Assembly (NCBI GenBank): GCA_009746045.1
Contig: RPFO01000017.1
Coordinates: 580,001 to 644,000, forward strand
Reading direction: 5' to 3'
Length of the DNA stretch: 64,000 nt
From: Mesostigma viride
Taxonomy: Eukaryota; Streptophyta; Mesostigmatophyceae; Mesostigmatales; Mesostigmataceae
Shown here: positions 1 through 10,847 of the stretch, piece after piece
Layout of the letters: each line of letters opens with the position of its first letter
How positions within the stretch are numbered: position 1 is the first letter of the stretch
The notes under the pieces: model-generated
Databases searched by the model: none
What the model was told of the DNA's origin: nothing
Seen by the model: the letters and a program-made list of their open reading frames with translations, nothing else
Position numbers and translations under genes: made by a program

Positions 1-130
1 CACACATGGTGTCACCACTATCACCACCACAAAGAGAAGAAGAGGACACCTAAAGGACACTCTCCAGAAAGCGACATGGCACTTGCCACTACCTTCTTAG
101 ACGAGTGTCCCACACGCACGCAACCCCACT
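1..130. repeat. 130-bp segment duplicated in gamma-tubulin intron 2
   Basis: By eye, this stretch matches 26927-27056 base for base over 130 bp. The match stops exactly where the second copy enters a (CT)n tract at 27056. The left end is cut by the window edge, so the full length is unknown. It holds no credible gene. It could be a dispersed repeat, a recent duplication, or an assembly join at a microsatellite. Confidence 0.9.
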
Positions 131-273
131 TGTAGCTCTGTCTTTAGGCACGCGAACTTTCATCATGCCACGCCGTCGGCCTGCCCACAGATTAAGCATC
201 CCAAACCCTCCAGCCAGACAACCATTCAGCCAAACACGCTGGCATCCTCCGCCCCCATAACCCAACCCCTCAG

Positions 274-3200
274 ATGGAGGAGCGCCTACGGCTGAACACG
301 CCGCCCGTGGTAAAGCTATCGCCCGCGGAGCTGGAACACCAGATCCGCGAGCGCCTCGAACAGCGCGCATTGGGCACGGCCTCCGCCATGTGGCACCGCC
401 TCATGCACGGGGTAGGGGCCACCAGCAAGCCGGGCGGTGGGCGCCGCCCCACCATCACGCAGGAGGAGCTGCGCGCGCTCCTCCGCTCGTTCAACATCAA
501 GCTGGATGACGCCAGTTTCCGCGCGCTCGTCCTCAAGTACGCCGCACAGCCAGGCAGCAGCATCCGCACCAGCGTGGCAGATCCCAGCACCAGTAGCGGG
601 GGGGCCCAGGTAACGGGGCCCCCCTCGCGAGGCGCAGAAACAAGTAATCGGTCGCCAGCATCGTCCCTTCTTATCGACACGAGGAAGCTGCTGGGGGCCT
701 TCTGCCCCGATCTCTGGGCAGAGGCCTCCGGTAACAACCCACAGGCGCACGGCAGGGGCCTGCGTATGGTGCCGGAAGCCAGAGCGCCCACGATGCCCTT
801 TGCCGGTGCGAGGACAGCCGGAGCGGTGTCCACGGCGGCAGCGCATCCAGTTGGCAGTAACAGTGTCGGCGCGCCCGCATCGACCGTGATGCTTGAGGAG
901 GGCATCCAAGCGGTGCTTGCGGCCCTGCGAAAGGTGGAGCTGCGGCAGCAGGCGGCTGCAAGAACGCGTAGTGGGCCCATTCCATCACCATCACCATCAG
1001 CGGCGCCAGCAGCAGGGGCGGCGTGGGAACCCTCGGGCTACCTGTCCCTGGACCGCATCTTGCGCGTATGCCAGCGCTGCGGCATCCACACCAACATGCA
1101 GCAGGTGTGTACGCGCATGGGGGCATGCGTGTGTGCTTATGCCTGCAAGCACGTCATGTAGGGGGGTGACTGCGTGCGTCTCCCTCATCTGGGTTGCGCG
1201 GCAAAGCATTAGCACACAGTCTTCTTTGCATCCCTATAAACCAAGTACATGTCCAAGAATGGCCTCTGCCCTTGTCAAGCTGCTAGAATAGAGGAGAATA
1301 GATGCTCTCACGCTGTCCTTTTTTTTCTATTTGGTCTCACCTCCATCCCCCTTCCCACGCACGTGTGGAGCCAACCTGGTTTGTCCTTCGCACCTCTGTG
1401 TACCGGCTCAAAGTGCCTCTGACATCCTACACGCAACCTGCCCTCAAAACCCACACGTCCCCTGCCCTCCAACCCACATGTCCCCTCCCCTGCCCCCCCG
1501 CCCCCCCTCCCCCAGCTGCGCGCAATCGCGGGCGAGTGCAGCACGGAGCCAGGGGGCGGCCCCGGGGTCAATTACCACGAGCTGCTGGCCTCGCTCCGCA
1601 ACGTGCTGCGCGTGCAAGCGACTAGCACTTCCTCCGCCCGTCACAGTACCGCACCCAACGAGGCCCAGGGGACAACGACCAGCATTACCAGGCCCGATCG
1701 GGGCGCCGTGCCTGGTGTCCTTGACGCGCTCACGGGTCCGAAAGAACCCGTCAAGGTGCGAGAGACGCAGGTGCCTTCGCGCCTGACGGTGTCGCAGCTG
1801 GAGTCCCTGGTGGCGTCCAAGCTGGGCCAGCGCGGGCGGCCGGGCATGGCGGGCATGCTGCGTCTGGCGTTCCAGTGGTTTGACCGCGACGTGGAGGGCA
1901 GGATCCCCCACGATGCCTTCCGGCAGCAGCTGGCACGGCTCAACATCGCGCTGGACGACGACACCTGGCAGGCCGTGCTGCGCAAGTGAGTGGCGGAGGG
2001 GTTGACAGGGGCCGAAAGGGGATACTGCGATGCATGCATGTGGCCTTGCTGTGCTGCTGTCATCCGCCACTCCGGCATACGTGCTTGTTGAAGCAAGAGG
2101 AAGAGGACACAGGAAGCATGGGCGGCGGGGGAAGACCCGCTCCCGCTGCGGAGTTTGGGGGGGGCAGCATGTAGATGGGGCTGATAAGGTGGATGTGGAT
2201 GGGTAGGAGGAAAAACAAGATGTGGTCGTTTGCAAAAGGACAGGCTTATTGCCCACGAAGGCGAGTGGGAACGGGCAAGGACATGTTTGAAGGTCTCTTC
2301 TCCGTCTCGCTGTGGTGCCTTAGGGTCAGGGCATGAGATGATAAGCCTCTTGCACTGAACCATCCGCCAGCTCTGTCTTCTGTATGGTTGGCCTCGTGAA
2401 TACCAGGTACCTGATCAAGCCTGACCTGGATATGCCCTGCTGTGAACCATCTGCTACCGATCCCCGCCCGCACATGGCTGTCGTTTCTGCATGTCGCCGT
2501 TCCTTGCGCCCCTGTTGATGCTGTCTTCTGCCCCCGCATGATGCTGTTGGACGCGCCCTCGGGATGTCATGTCACATCTCGTGCCCAAGTGCGGTTGTTT
2601 GCTGCATGTGCGTGGTGACGCGTGCTGGACCCCCGTGGCATTGGTTGCTGCACCCTGTTGATGCCGTCTGCTGCCACGGATGCTGTCTTGCGCCCTCACC
2701 CCACGGATGCCGCAGGTACGACCCGCGCGACAGCGGGTACGTCAACTTCCACCAGTTTATGTCGGCGGTGCTGCCCTCGAGTGACATGGCCAGCATCATG
2801 AGCGCGCGCGCCACCAGCTACACGATGGACAACGAAGGCTTCCGCAGGGCGCTGCAGGGCATGGACCGGGACAACTCAGGCAGCTTGCCGCAGGCGACTG
2901 TGTGGCAGGTACGGCACCGTTCATGAGGCACGGCGTGCTGCCACTTGGCGTTCACACGGTTCTCTAGCCTAGTATTTCACAGTAGATCTATCTGTTATTC
3001 GATCCACCACAATAGCAGGGTGGGCATCCCTGGGGGCTTGGGCCATAGGCTATCTGGCCGTCGACGGGCTGCCCATTCCGTGTTGCCTTGTACCGTGGAA
3101 GGTGCGGGGCGCGCATAAGCTGGCCTGTTGTTTGGTGTGTATGTGGCATGTGTTCTGCTGCACGCTCCTGGTACGCACCACCACATGGATGGGAAGGTGA

Positions 3201-4359
3201 TACTGGTGGTCAACTGGCTACTTGCCGTCATGTTGGTCTACAAAATCTTTCCCTTCGGTTTACTGTTGCGTTGTAAACCTGGCTAGCTGTACTTGCGTTG
3301 TAAACCTGGCTAGCTGGTGGAAGCCAGGTCGTTCCCCAAGCATCCCCTTTGGTCACCCAGGTGTCATGAGGTCGCCACTCGAATGTAGGCACATGCGGGG
3401 TTGGCCTCCAGGCATCCCAATTCACGGGAAAATTTCACTCAATTATGAGGCCATCACGGATATGCTGCAAAGCCTGTCGAATGACATCCAATGTGGCCAT
3501 GGACAAGGAACGGAGGCACATGCATACACGTGCAGGCCAGGGTGCAGTCCCAACGGTTCTCCCCATACACTGGTGCACCCTAGGCACTGCACGGGTGAAC
3601 CAAAGGCAGTCGCACGGGTGAACCGAAGGCTGTTTGCCAAATGCTGCAGTCAGCGTTCCCTACCCGGTTCTGACCTGTGTGCTCTGCCTGATTGCCTGCC
3701 CCGTGGCGTTGCAGGCGCTGGTGGACAAAGGGTACAGCGTGCCTCACGGGATCTTCACGCAGCTGTGCACCAAGTGCCGCATGGATGCCCCCGTGCCAGG
3801 TGGCGCGCCGGGGGGGCCGCTATACCAGCCGCCACGTGTGGACTATATCCACTTCTGCGAGCTGCTACAGGAGGCCGAGCGTGTGCAGCTGGGCCTGCAG
3901 GGGGTGGGCTTTGTGAACCGCAGCAAGCCGGCAAAGTCAGCAGAGGGAGACAAGGCAGCCAAGCGGCCCCCGTTGCTTGCGTGGGTGGGGGCGGAGGACG
4001 TCCAAGCGGGCATTAGCACGGAGCTGGGCGAGCAGAAGCGGGGCGGCAAGCGCCAGGGGATCGCCAACACCCCGCCGCTGCCGATGGCGATGATGGAGAC
4101 ACGTGTCGTCCCCAAATTGAGGAAGGCCATGCAGGACCACCGGCCTGAACTGGCAGTGGCCACGGCGGAGGCGCCAGCTGGCAGAGCGCTGAGGGAGCTG
4201 GACGCCAACGTGGATGCGCGCCATGCGCTGGCCCACAATGATGACCGACAGCATGGCGGAAACAGCTGGGGCACGCCCTATAATGAGCGGCCGGGCACAA
4301 ATGTGCACCCGACATACTCCCTGGGTTCCACCCAAGTTCTCAGGGTGCATGATGACTAG
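274..4359 (+). CDS. Degenerate EF-hand repeat protein (four exons)
   Basis: Proposed exons are 274-1104, 1516-1985, 2716-2908 and 3715-4359, joined by GT-AG introns in consistent phase, giving 712 residues. Helix-loop-helix units resembling EF-hands occur at about residues 61-90, 265-305, 390-440 and 470-530. The loops starting at D400 (DRDVEG) and D484 (DRDNSG) keep the first half of the EF loop, but position 12 is Ala or Thr rather than Glu, so strong calcium binding is doubtful. The pattern of spaced, partly degenerate EF-hands resembles the EFCAB6 type of ciliary protein; that likeness is inference. The C-terminal 140 residues are charged and low-complexity. The start is uncertain: the bases before ATG274 (cccctcag) form a good 3' splice site, so an upstream exon may exist. 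Intron 3 holds a 27-bp direct repeat near 3270-3320. Confidence 0.75.
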
Positions 4360-4433
4360 CTAGCTGGTATGCAGGAGCCATTGAAAAGTAATGAACAAAG
4401 GTGGATTACCAGTATTAAAAACATTAAGTTTCC

Positions 4434-4860
4434 GTGCACATGATGGCATGTAAGTATTTGTGTGCCATGCGTCGGGGTGTGTCATGGAGTATGGAGGAGC
4501 ATGTGCCCACAACAGCCTTTCTTGGGCCATGCAGGACAAAGGGTGGATTCACAAAATGTTGCAACGCATTCCTATGTTTAAAGCCACGAATCACTTGTAG
4601 TCCATCCCCGCATGCAGAACAAGACGCGGTGGCAGAAGATTGTCAAGGCTCACACGCCCGCCCCTGTGGGCAAGCCACCTCCCCCCAAGAGGAGGCGGCG
4701 TTTTGATGAGTAGTGTAGTTAGGATTTTTCTAGACTAGATAGCTTAGAGTTAGGTTAGTTCGATTACGCGGCTCCCTCCACTCCCCCATCCATCAAGGAA
4801 TATGTGCTACATGATCTCCCAACGGAGGCATGTAATAATTTAGTTTAATTTTAATCCCCG
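4434..4860 (+). mobile_element. 3' end of an RT-bearing LINE, truncated
   Basis: The segment at about 4610-4713 encodes the same basic C-terminus (KPPPPKRRRRFDE, then stop) that ends the reverse-transcriptase ORFs at 33.7 and 41.3 kb. About 95 bp further on is the family stem-loop at 4809-4833 (CTCC, loop CAAC, GGAG), followed by an AT-rich tail. Only the 3' end is present, as expected of a 5'-truncated LINE insertion. Confidence 0.75.
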
Positions 4861-5019
4861 TTTGTTGCACTATGAGAAGGGGGCCTGCGGAGACTCCCTT
4901 TTTCCGGCCCTCATGCCCAAAGGCACATGCAAGCGGCCCTAGCTAGTCCGGAGTTGCAATCATGAAGACTACTCGCCAGGATCGAGAGTCTGGAATACTA
5001 GATCATACTGTGGGTGCAC

Positions 5020-5225
5020 TTAATTAATTTAACTCGTGCTCCCGTTGGGGAGTCGTGGAGCACCGAAGTGCTTTTAATCCCTGTATGTGCACTGTCAACA
5101 GGAAGAAAGGGCAGAGACCCCCTTTCTCCTTCATGCCAGCTAGAGGCATGCCACAGCAGCAATCGGACGCGATAGACGATCCGGCAAGTTCTGTGGGTGC
5201 AATAAGACCCATGTGAGCATATCAT
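5020..5225 (-). mobile_element. Family A retroelement 3' UTR and (TTAA)n tail, truncated
   Basis: On the minus strand this is about 200 bp of the 3' UTR seen at 20.1, 34.4, 38.7 and 39.1 kb. It ends in the family A stem-loop (5033-5060) and a short TTAATT tail. No coding sequence is left. The outer stem is broken in this copy (CGT where other copies have CAC), so it looks old. Confidence 0.7.
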
Positions 5226-5410
5226 AACAAGGAGGGTGCACTTAGCCCGATCAAAGTGTGCGGCTGGGGGTATATAGCTAGGCCAGCAGGTGCATGTACT
5301 GAAAATTTGAGCATAGGGCTGCGTGTCGCATCCGGGCGCTTTGAATTATAACCATTCCAGGGGCGGTCGATCGCGATCAAATTTACACAGTTTGCAATAT
5401 ATGCAATTAA

Positions 5411-5515
5411 AGCCCAGTAAGTAAGTACTTGCGTGTCATGCGCAATGGCATGCCACGGAGTACTATGCTAATCTCATTAGAAAAAATAATTTCACAAATA
5501 TCGTCTGCATCAGAA
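5411..5515 (-). mobile_element. (TTAC)-tailed LINE 3' end, truncated
   Basis: Read on the minus strand it ends with the conserved imperfect hairpin bounded by AGTACT on both sides, then TTACTTAC. The same 3' end occurs near 33440, at 50482-50905 and near 52400-52512. It is a short 5'-truncated copy. Confidence 0.65.
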
Positions 5516-5516
5516 T

Positions 5517-5865
5517 ATGCCCAGAATATGCATTGAAGCACAGCAGTTGATGGCTGACCTAGTGGTCGGGCCAGTGCAGTTTGAACATCGCATTCACTCC
5601 CTCTCTCTTGCTTGGACTGCTATGCAGGACAAGAAGAGGTGGAAGACCATTGTCCAGGCTCATACGCCAGCCCCTGTGAGCAAGCCCCCTCCCCCCAAGC
5701 GGAAGGGGCGCTTTGCTGTCAGAGTAGAATAGGTAGGGTTTTCTAGATTAGATTAGCGCAGAGTTAGATCAGTTCGGTTTCGTGGCTTTGTCCCCCCCCA
5801 TCCATCCACTGGAATACGTGCTACATGATCTCCCAATGGAGTCATGTTATAATTTTTTTTTTTTT
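5517..5865 (+). mobile_element. 3' end of an RT-bearing LINE, truncated
   Basis: The ORF at 5517-5732 is the C-terminal tail of the LINE polyprotein (KPPPPKRKGRF near its end), with LINE-related sequence just upstream. The stem-loop at 5823-5847 has arms ACATGATCTCC and GGAGTCATGT around loop CAAT. Its outer stem (ACATGA with TCATGT) is one base pair longer than in other copies. The tail is T-rich. Confidence 0.75.
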
Positions 5866-5869
5866 TAAA

Positions 5870-5990
5870 TGCCCATAGGAAGTAGCCCAGAGTGTCAAAT
5901 TCAAGTCATATTCCCCTTCTCAGGCGGATATGTGCTACATATTCTCCCAACGGAGTTATGTTCCAATTCAATTCAAATCAATTCAATATG
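5870..5990 (+). mobile_element. ORF1-only element 3' end with (AATTC)n tail
   Basis: The last part of the 3' UTR found at 21310-21760 and 50559-50860, with stem-loop at 5937-5961 and a degenerate AATTC/AATTCA tail. The next LINE copy begins directly at the tail. Confidence 0.65.
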
Positions 5991-6125
5991 CATGCATTCA
6001 TCCACGCGGCAGAGGCGTTCGTCGACGCGCTGGACATCCCGGCCAGCCACGCCCAGCTCAGTGTTCGCTGCCGGCCCGGCATCGGCCCTTCGGCACGTTG
6101 CTGGCAAGCTGCCCGCGGCCGGGGC

Positions 6126-6133
6126 CCTGCTGC
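6126..6133. repeat. Left 8-bp target-site duplication of hAT element
   Basis: CCTGCTGC lies immediately left of the terminal CAGAG and is repeated exactly at 7751-7758. Confidence 0.9.
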
Positions 6134-7750
6134 CAGAGTGCAATCATACGCCGTATAATACGGTATAATACGGTATAATACGTAATACGCTGGCTTTGAG
6201 CGTATGATTCATACGTTATAATACGTTTTAGCGTATAATGACGTATAATACCGTATTATACCGTATGATGCCGTGTTTTCCGCGTTTTTTTTACGTTTTG
6301 CGCGGCTAGGATGCCAGAACGACAGGGCAACGATTTGAAGCCACAGATTTCGTATCTCTACTATAAGTACTGACCCGTCTGAACTTTCACAATTCGACGC
6401 GATCTTATTTTGACATTGTGGTGCACAGTGCGCGCACCGTGCGGAGGTGGCCATGGCGACGTGCGTTCCGTTAAAATATGGCTAATCCGGCGGGCGACAG
6501 GCGAAAAAATTAAGCCGATGGTTAAAAGTGATGTTCTATTATGATGTTTCATAGCAAGATCTGCACTATTTGCAAATTCGCTGCCTTTGTTGGTACAGAT
6601 TTGCACGGGGGTCTCATCCAACAATTTGGCCGCGATGAATAATCTAGCATGTGTGCCTGCGACGGTAGAACTCGATATTCGTGGGTTATTTTGATGCAGC
6701 AAGAGCCGTTTAGTAACGGACACCATGAAAATAACCTAAGCATCTTCGATCTGCGGCCATTTCCTGTCATTTCTAAAATGATTTCGTTCAGGCCTGCGCG
6801 ATCCGCGGTTAATCCATCCATGGCTGGCTGGCTTTTCTTGCGCGCCTGGGTAGGAAATAATGCCGGCCGTGGTACGTTGATTTGCCGCATGTCACCGCCC
6901 AGTCTGTTTGCGCTCTTAATGAACCTGGCATGAAACTTTTTGCGCCGTTTCTGGGTTTTTCTTGCTATTTTGTTCTCCACTTGTTGCAGTTGTGCTATCA
7001 GATTTTCCGCAGCTTTCAATGGTTTTCCTTACGCTGCGTATGCCATGCTTCCTAAAGCTACCCAGAATTGATCGGGCAGTTATCTGGCTTTGCTACGCTT
7101 CCTGTATGGAGGTTTTCACACGGTAGACATTCTATATTGCGTAGTCAAGGACCCTAGCTGCCTGGGAGCGGCATCACCGTTGCAAGGAGCTGGCGAGCTC
7201 AGCTCATAGACGCCTGTCATGCTCTTCAGCCTGCTGGAAAACAAGGTTGTTGTATGGAAGGTGAGAATATGTGAGTTACTTATTATCACATCCCCACCTG
7301 TTTAGCCATGTTTAACATGTTGGCCCCTTGCTGGCCCACTGCACGGTCCCCTAGTTATTGCTGGCCTTTTTACCATATATAATTACTTGCATCAAAGTGA
7401 AGGCACCCAAGTAAACATAACCAATATAAAGCCACATATATACAGTTATACACATGCACACAATTATGCATGCGCACGTTTACATTCTCAGTATTACATG
7501 CAATATATCGATCGTGTCCACAATATCCACCGTATAGAGTATAGCCGAGGGTAGGGCAACCTTGGATTATGTCCAAAACAGTGTTAAAAACATGTGGATT
7601 GATGGTGGGTGTCTTAAAATGTGTAAAATCAGAGTATTCTGAGTGTGTCCGTACGAAAACGTATAATACCGTATTATACCGTATTATACCGTATTATACA
7701 TTATACTCCACCGTGACCGTATAACGCGTATAACGTACGATTGCACTCTG
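6134..7750. mobile_element. Non-autonomous hAT-like DNA transposon (1617 bp)
   Basis: The element begins CAGAGTGCAATC and ends with its exact inverted complement, giving a 12-bp terminal inverted repeat that continues imperfectly (ATACG against GTACG). It is flanked by a perfect 8-bp duplication. CAGAG-type ends plus an 8-bp duplication are the hallmarks of the hAT superfamily. Both subterminal regions (6145-6275 and 7655-7735) carry arrays of TATAATACG-like repeats, typical of transposase-binding regions. I do not recognise a transposase; minus-strand ORFs at 6361-6726 and 6549-7019 are of unknown value. It sits inside the LINE copy, so it is younger than that LINE. Confidence 0.85.
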
Positions 7751-7758
7751 CCTGCTGC
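7751..7758. repeat. Right 8-bp target-site duplication of hAT element
   Basis: Exact second copy of CCTGCTGC. Confidence 0.9.
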
Positions 7759-10070
7759 CCCCCTGCCGCCCGCCCCGCTTCACCAGCGCCTGCACCGGCT
7801 CCCCGCCGTCACCCGGCAGGCCCGGCAAGCCCTGCGCGACAACCGCGACCCCGCCAGCTACGCCCGCCTCAAAGCCGATTACCGGCCACTCGGCCATGCA
7901 TCCGGCAGGCAACCAAGGAGCAGGAGGACCTTCATGTCCGCGAGTACTTTCGCCCACCTCAAGGACCAGCACGGCAAGTACGCCTGGACACGCCTGCGTC
8001 ACGCCCAACGGCCCGCCGGCGGCTCGCAGCCGGCGCCGCGGACGCTCTCTGGCTCACCGCAGCAACAGCTCGCCCCAGTGGTATCGATCCTCCCAGTCCC
8101 GGCCGGCTCGGCGCCCCCCCGCCGCGATCCGCCGCTTGGCCCTCTGGCGGCCGCACGCCTGGCAGTCGCGCCTGCGGACCGGTCCCTGCGCCGCCCACGC
8201 CGCCCGCCGCTGAGCAGGACCGTACACGTACCCAGCCCTGACGGAACCCCTGGCCGACCCCAACGAGCTACCGCCGTTCACCGAGCTCGAGCTGAGCACC
8301 GCCGCCAAGCAACTCGATCCGCTTCTACGCCGCCGTTGGACCTGATCAGCTAGCTCCCAGCCCCGGTGATTAAGCTGACGGCGCTCACGGGGTTCCTGCT
8401 TGACGTCTGCAACCGGATCCTGCTTGCCGACGCGCCGCCGATTCCTGAGTGGCAGCACAGCTACTGTATTATGCTGTACAAAAACAATTAAAGGTTCCCC
8501 TGACGACCCCGCCAACTACCGAGGAGTCTGCATCCAGAGCGCCGCACTCAAGTTGTTCATGCGCATGATCCTTAACCGCCTTCGTTCTGCCCTCGATTGT
8601 CACCTAGGGGAAAGTCAAATGGGCTTTCGTCCTGGGCGCAACTACCGTCATGGCCATCTTCGTCGCGCGTCGCCTCTTTGAGGAAATTGCTCTCCTGCAA
8701 CCTGGTGAGTTTTCCGCCATCCTGATCTTCGTCGAGACTTCATCAAGGCTTTTGATTCTGTCCTCTGGGACGCTCTATGGGCTGTACTTGCTCGCGCTCG
8801 CGTCCCCACTCCCCTGATTACCGTCATCCGCACTCTGTATGAGGGGTCGACCACTTCGGTTCGCACTCAACACGGCATTACCCCGCCATGCCCACTGCAG
8901 ACCGGCGTCTGGCAGGGTTGCGCGTCCTGTCGCCGTACCTGTTTATTTATTGTAGTGGATTATGTTATGCGCAGGCACGTGCTCGCTTTGCTAGCATTGC
9001 ACTGCCGTGCCCCTGGCCTAGCGATCACGAACGAGCTTGGAGAAGGGGGGCCGACTAACAAGCAGAATTTACTAGCTGGCCTCATTTATGCCGACGACAT
9101 CACGCTCATCGAGAAGCCGGAGTCTGCCCAACTTTGGCTGGACTGCCTGGCGCTCGAGGCTCGGGCGGTTGGTCTAGAGACTGAATCAGCCCCAAAACGG
9201 AGGCCCTGGCCCTCGGCATGGCAGGGCCCCCACCCACACTCCGCCTCTTAGACGACACCGAGGTCAACTACCCTCCTTCAGGCCGCTTCAAGCTGCTCGG
9301 CAGTTGGCTTCCCGACTGCGAGGACGACATGACGACAAGGATCGGCATGGCGTGGGCGCACCTCCATGACCACCGCCGCTGGTGGAGTGAACCCCGCCCT
9401 ACCCCGGATCGTCACGCGTGACCTCTTCAATTAGGTCGTCATTCTGACGATCCTGACCTAGGGCGCCGAGACTTGGACACTGACGCATGGGAGCTGGAGC
9501 AACGACTCGACGGCGCCGTCACCAAGATGCTGCGCAAGGCCCTCAACATCCCCTTTTTAACTGCACATTAGTAATGAGGATTTGTACGCTGATTTGCCCT
9601 ATGTTTCCCACATTATTAGGCACAGGCGCCTGGGCCTAGCCGGGCACCTGGCCCGCACAGATCAGGTAGATACATCAGATAGGCTAGCTGGCACCAAGCC
9701 CGCCCAGCCTGGGCGATATGTCCTCACCTGGCGTGCCCCCGGCCGCGCGCGGCAGGGCCGCCACCCGTGGACTTTTCGCCGAGTGATAGACTCGGCATGG
9801 ACATGTGCTACATGCACTAGACGTGACGGGCTCACACCCGGGCAGCCTCCTGGTTTGTCTATATATATGAAGGCAGATGGTGCGCAAGGATAGATGGCAA
9901 GTAGTGATGAAGGAGACCACCCCCAAGCCTGTGGGGGCTCCGCGCGTGACCAAGTATGGCATTCATAGCGATTCGGGCCGCGGTGCCCACACAACTGTAA
10001 CTAGGACCTAGATAGCTTACACCATCCATTCCCGTGATCCCATGTTCCCCTCCCTCTGAGGACTTCTGCT

Positions 10071-10112
10071 CACGTGACGCAGTCACGTGTCTATTAATTA
10101 ATTAATTAATCC
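10071..10112 (+). other. LINE 3' stem-loop and (ATTA)n tail
   Basis: Arms CACGTGAC and GTCACGTG pair perfectly over 8 bp around a GCA loop. The (ATTA)n tail follows within three bases. The sequence differs from the CAAC-loop families, but the layout (hairpin, then simple-repeat tail) is the same. Confidence 0.8.
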
Positions 10113-10847
10113 ACGTGGCCGGGCAGGCGTGCGAGCAGGAATCTGGGTCGATCGTTATTTGTATGAGATGCAGGCCTCAATCCGACATGTCGCGATCAAG
10201 ACACAGTGCGTGATCGATGCATTACGGTACGTATACATCAGATCACGTGCTGTGCTATGAAATCTGGCCGGCCAGTATATTGTACCCGTGTGCATTTTAC
10301 ATATAAATTCAATCTCATACATCTGAAAAGTTTTGATAGTAGTATTATATCACCATTTTGAGGGTGCATAAATGTACACAAAATAATGGTCTACTGCGCA
10401 CAGCATAAACAGAATGAGAACTGGAATGGTGGGCATGTCATAATTCCTTGTAAGTGACCCACCAGTGATTCTCACATATTTGCCCTGCACATCGACAAAA
10501 ATAGGGAGGGAAAGCAAAGAATTGTAAATAGCCCGATGCAGCTGCAATGAAAGCATGCAACATTACAGGGGCGAAAGAGGCCAATCCTGCACCCATCTCT
10601 GCAGGATGGCCAGACAGGCAGGCCCTGGCTGGTGAAGACCAACTCTAGCCAAATTGCTCTGTGGCCATGGATGTCGCAGCCCAACTGCCCGAGGCTACCA
10701 ATCTGAACATGGGCTCACAAGAAAAAGAACGTTGCTGGAAATCTCCACAGAACAAATCATGGGCTCGTGTTCCCTGGAAAGAATGTATACACGTTTGTAT
10801 TGTGAGTGAACGCTGATCGGAACGGCACAGTAGGCTCCTGACACCTG
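10113..10847. other. Intergenic, nothing recognised
   Basis: AT-rich spacer between the LINE tail and the 3' end of the 5-phosphatase gene. It probably includes that gene's 3' UTR. No gene or repeat was seen. Confidence 0.6.

Larger units (their letters stand above)
5995..10112 (+). mobile_element. Decayed non-LTR retrotransposon (LINE), split by hAT
   Basis: Coding remnants run from about 6003 to 6133 and resume at 7751. Reverse-transcriptase blocks are visible: NYRGVCIQSAALKLFMRM near 8510, SQMGFRPGRN near 8610, the catalytic-site motif IYADD near 9085, and the C-terminal IRHRRLGLAGHLARTDQV near 9610. Frameshifts and stops interrupt the ORF many times, so it is not functional. The 3' UTR ends in a perfect hairpin (10071-10089) and an (ATTA)n tail to 10112. 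The 5' end is truncated. Clade was not assigned. Confidence 0.85.
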
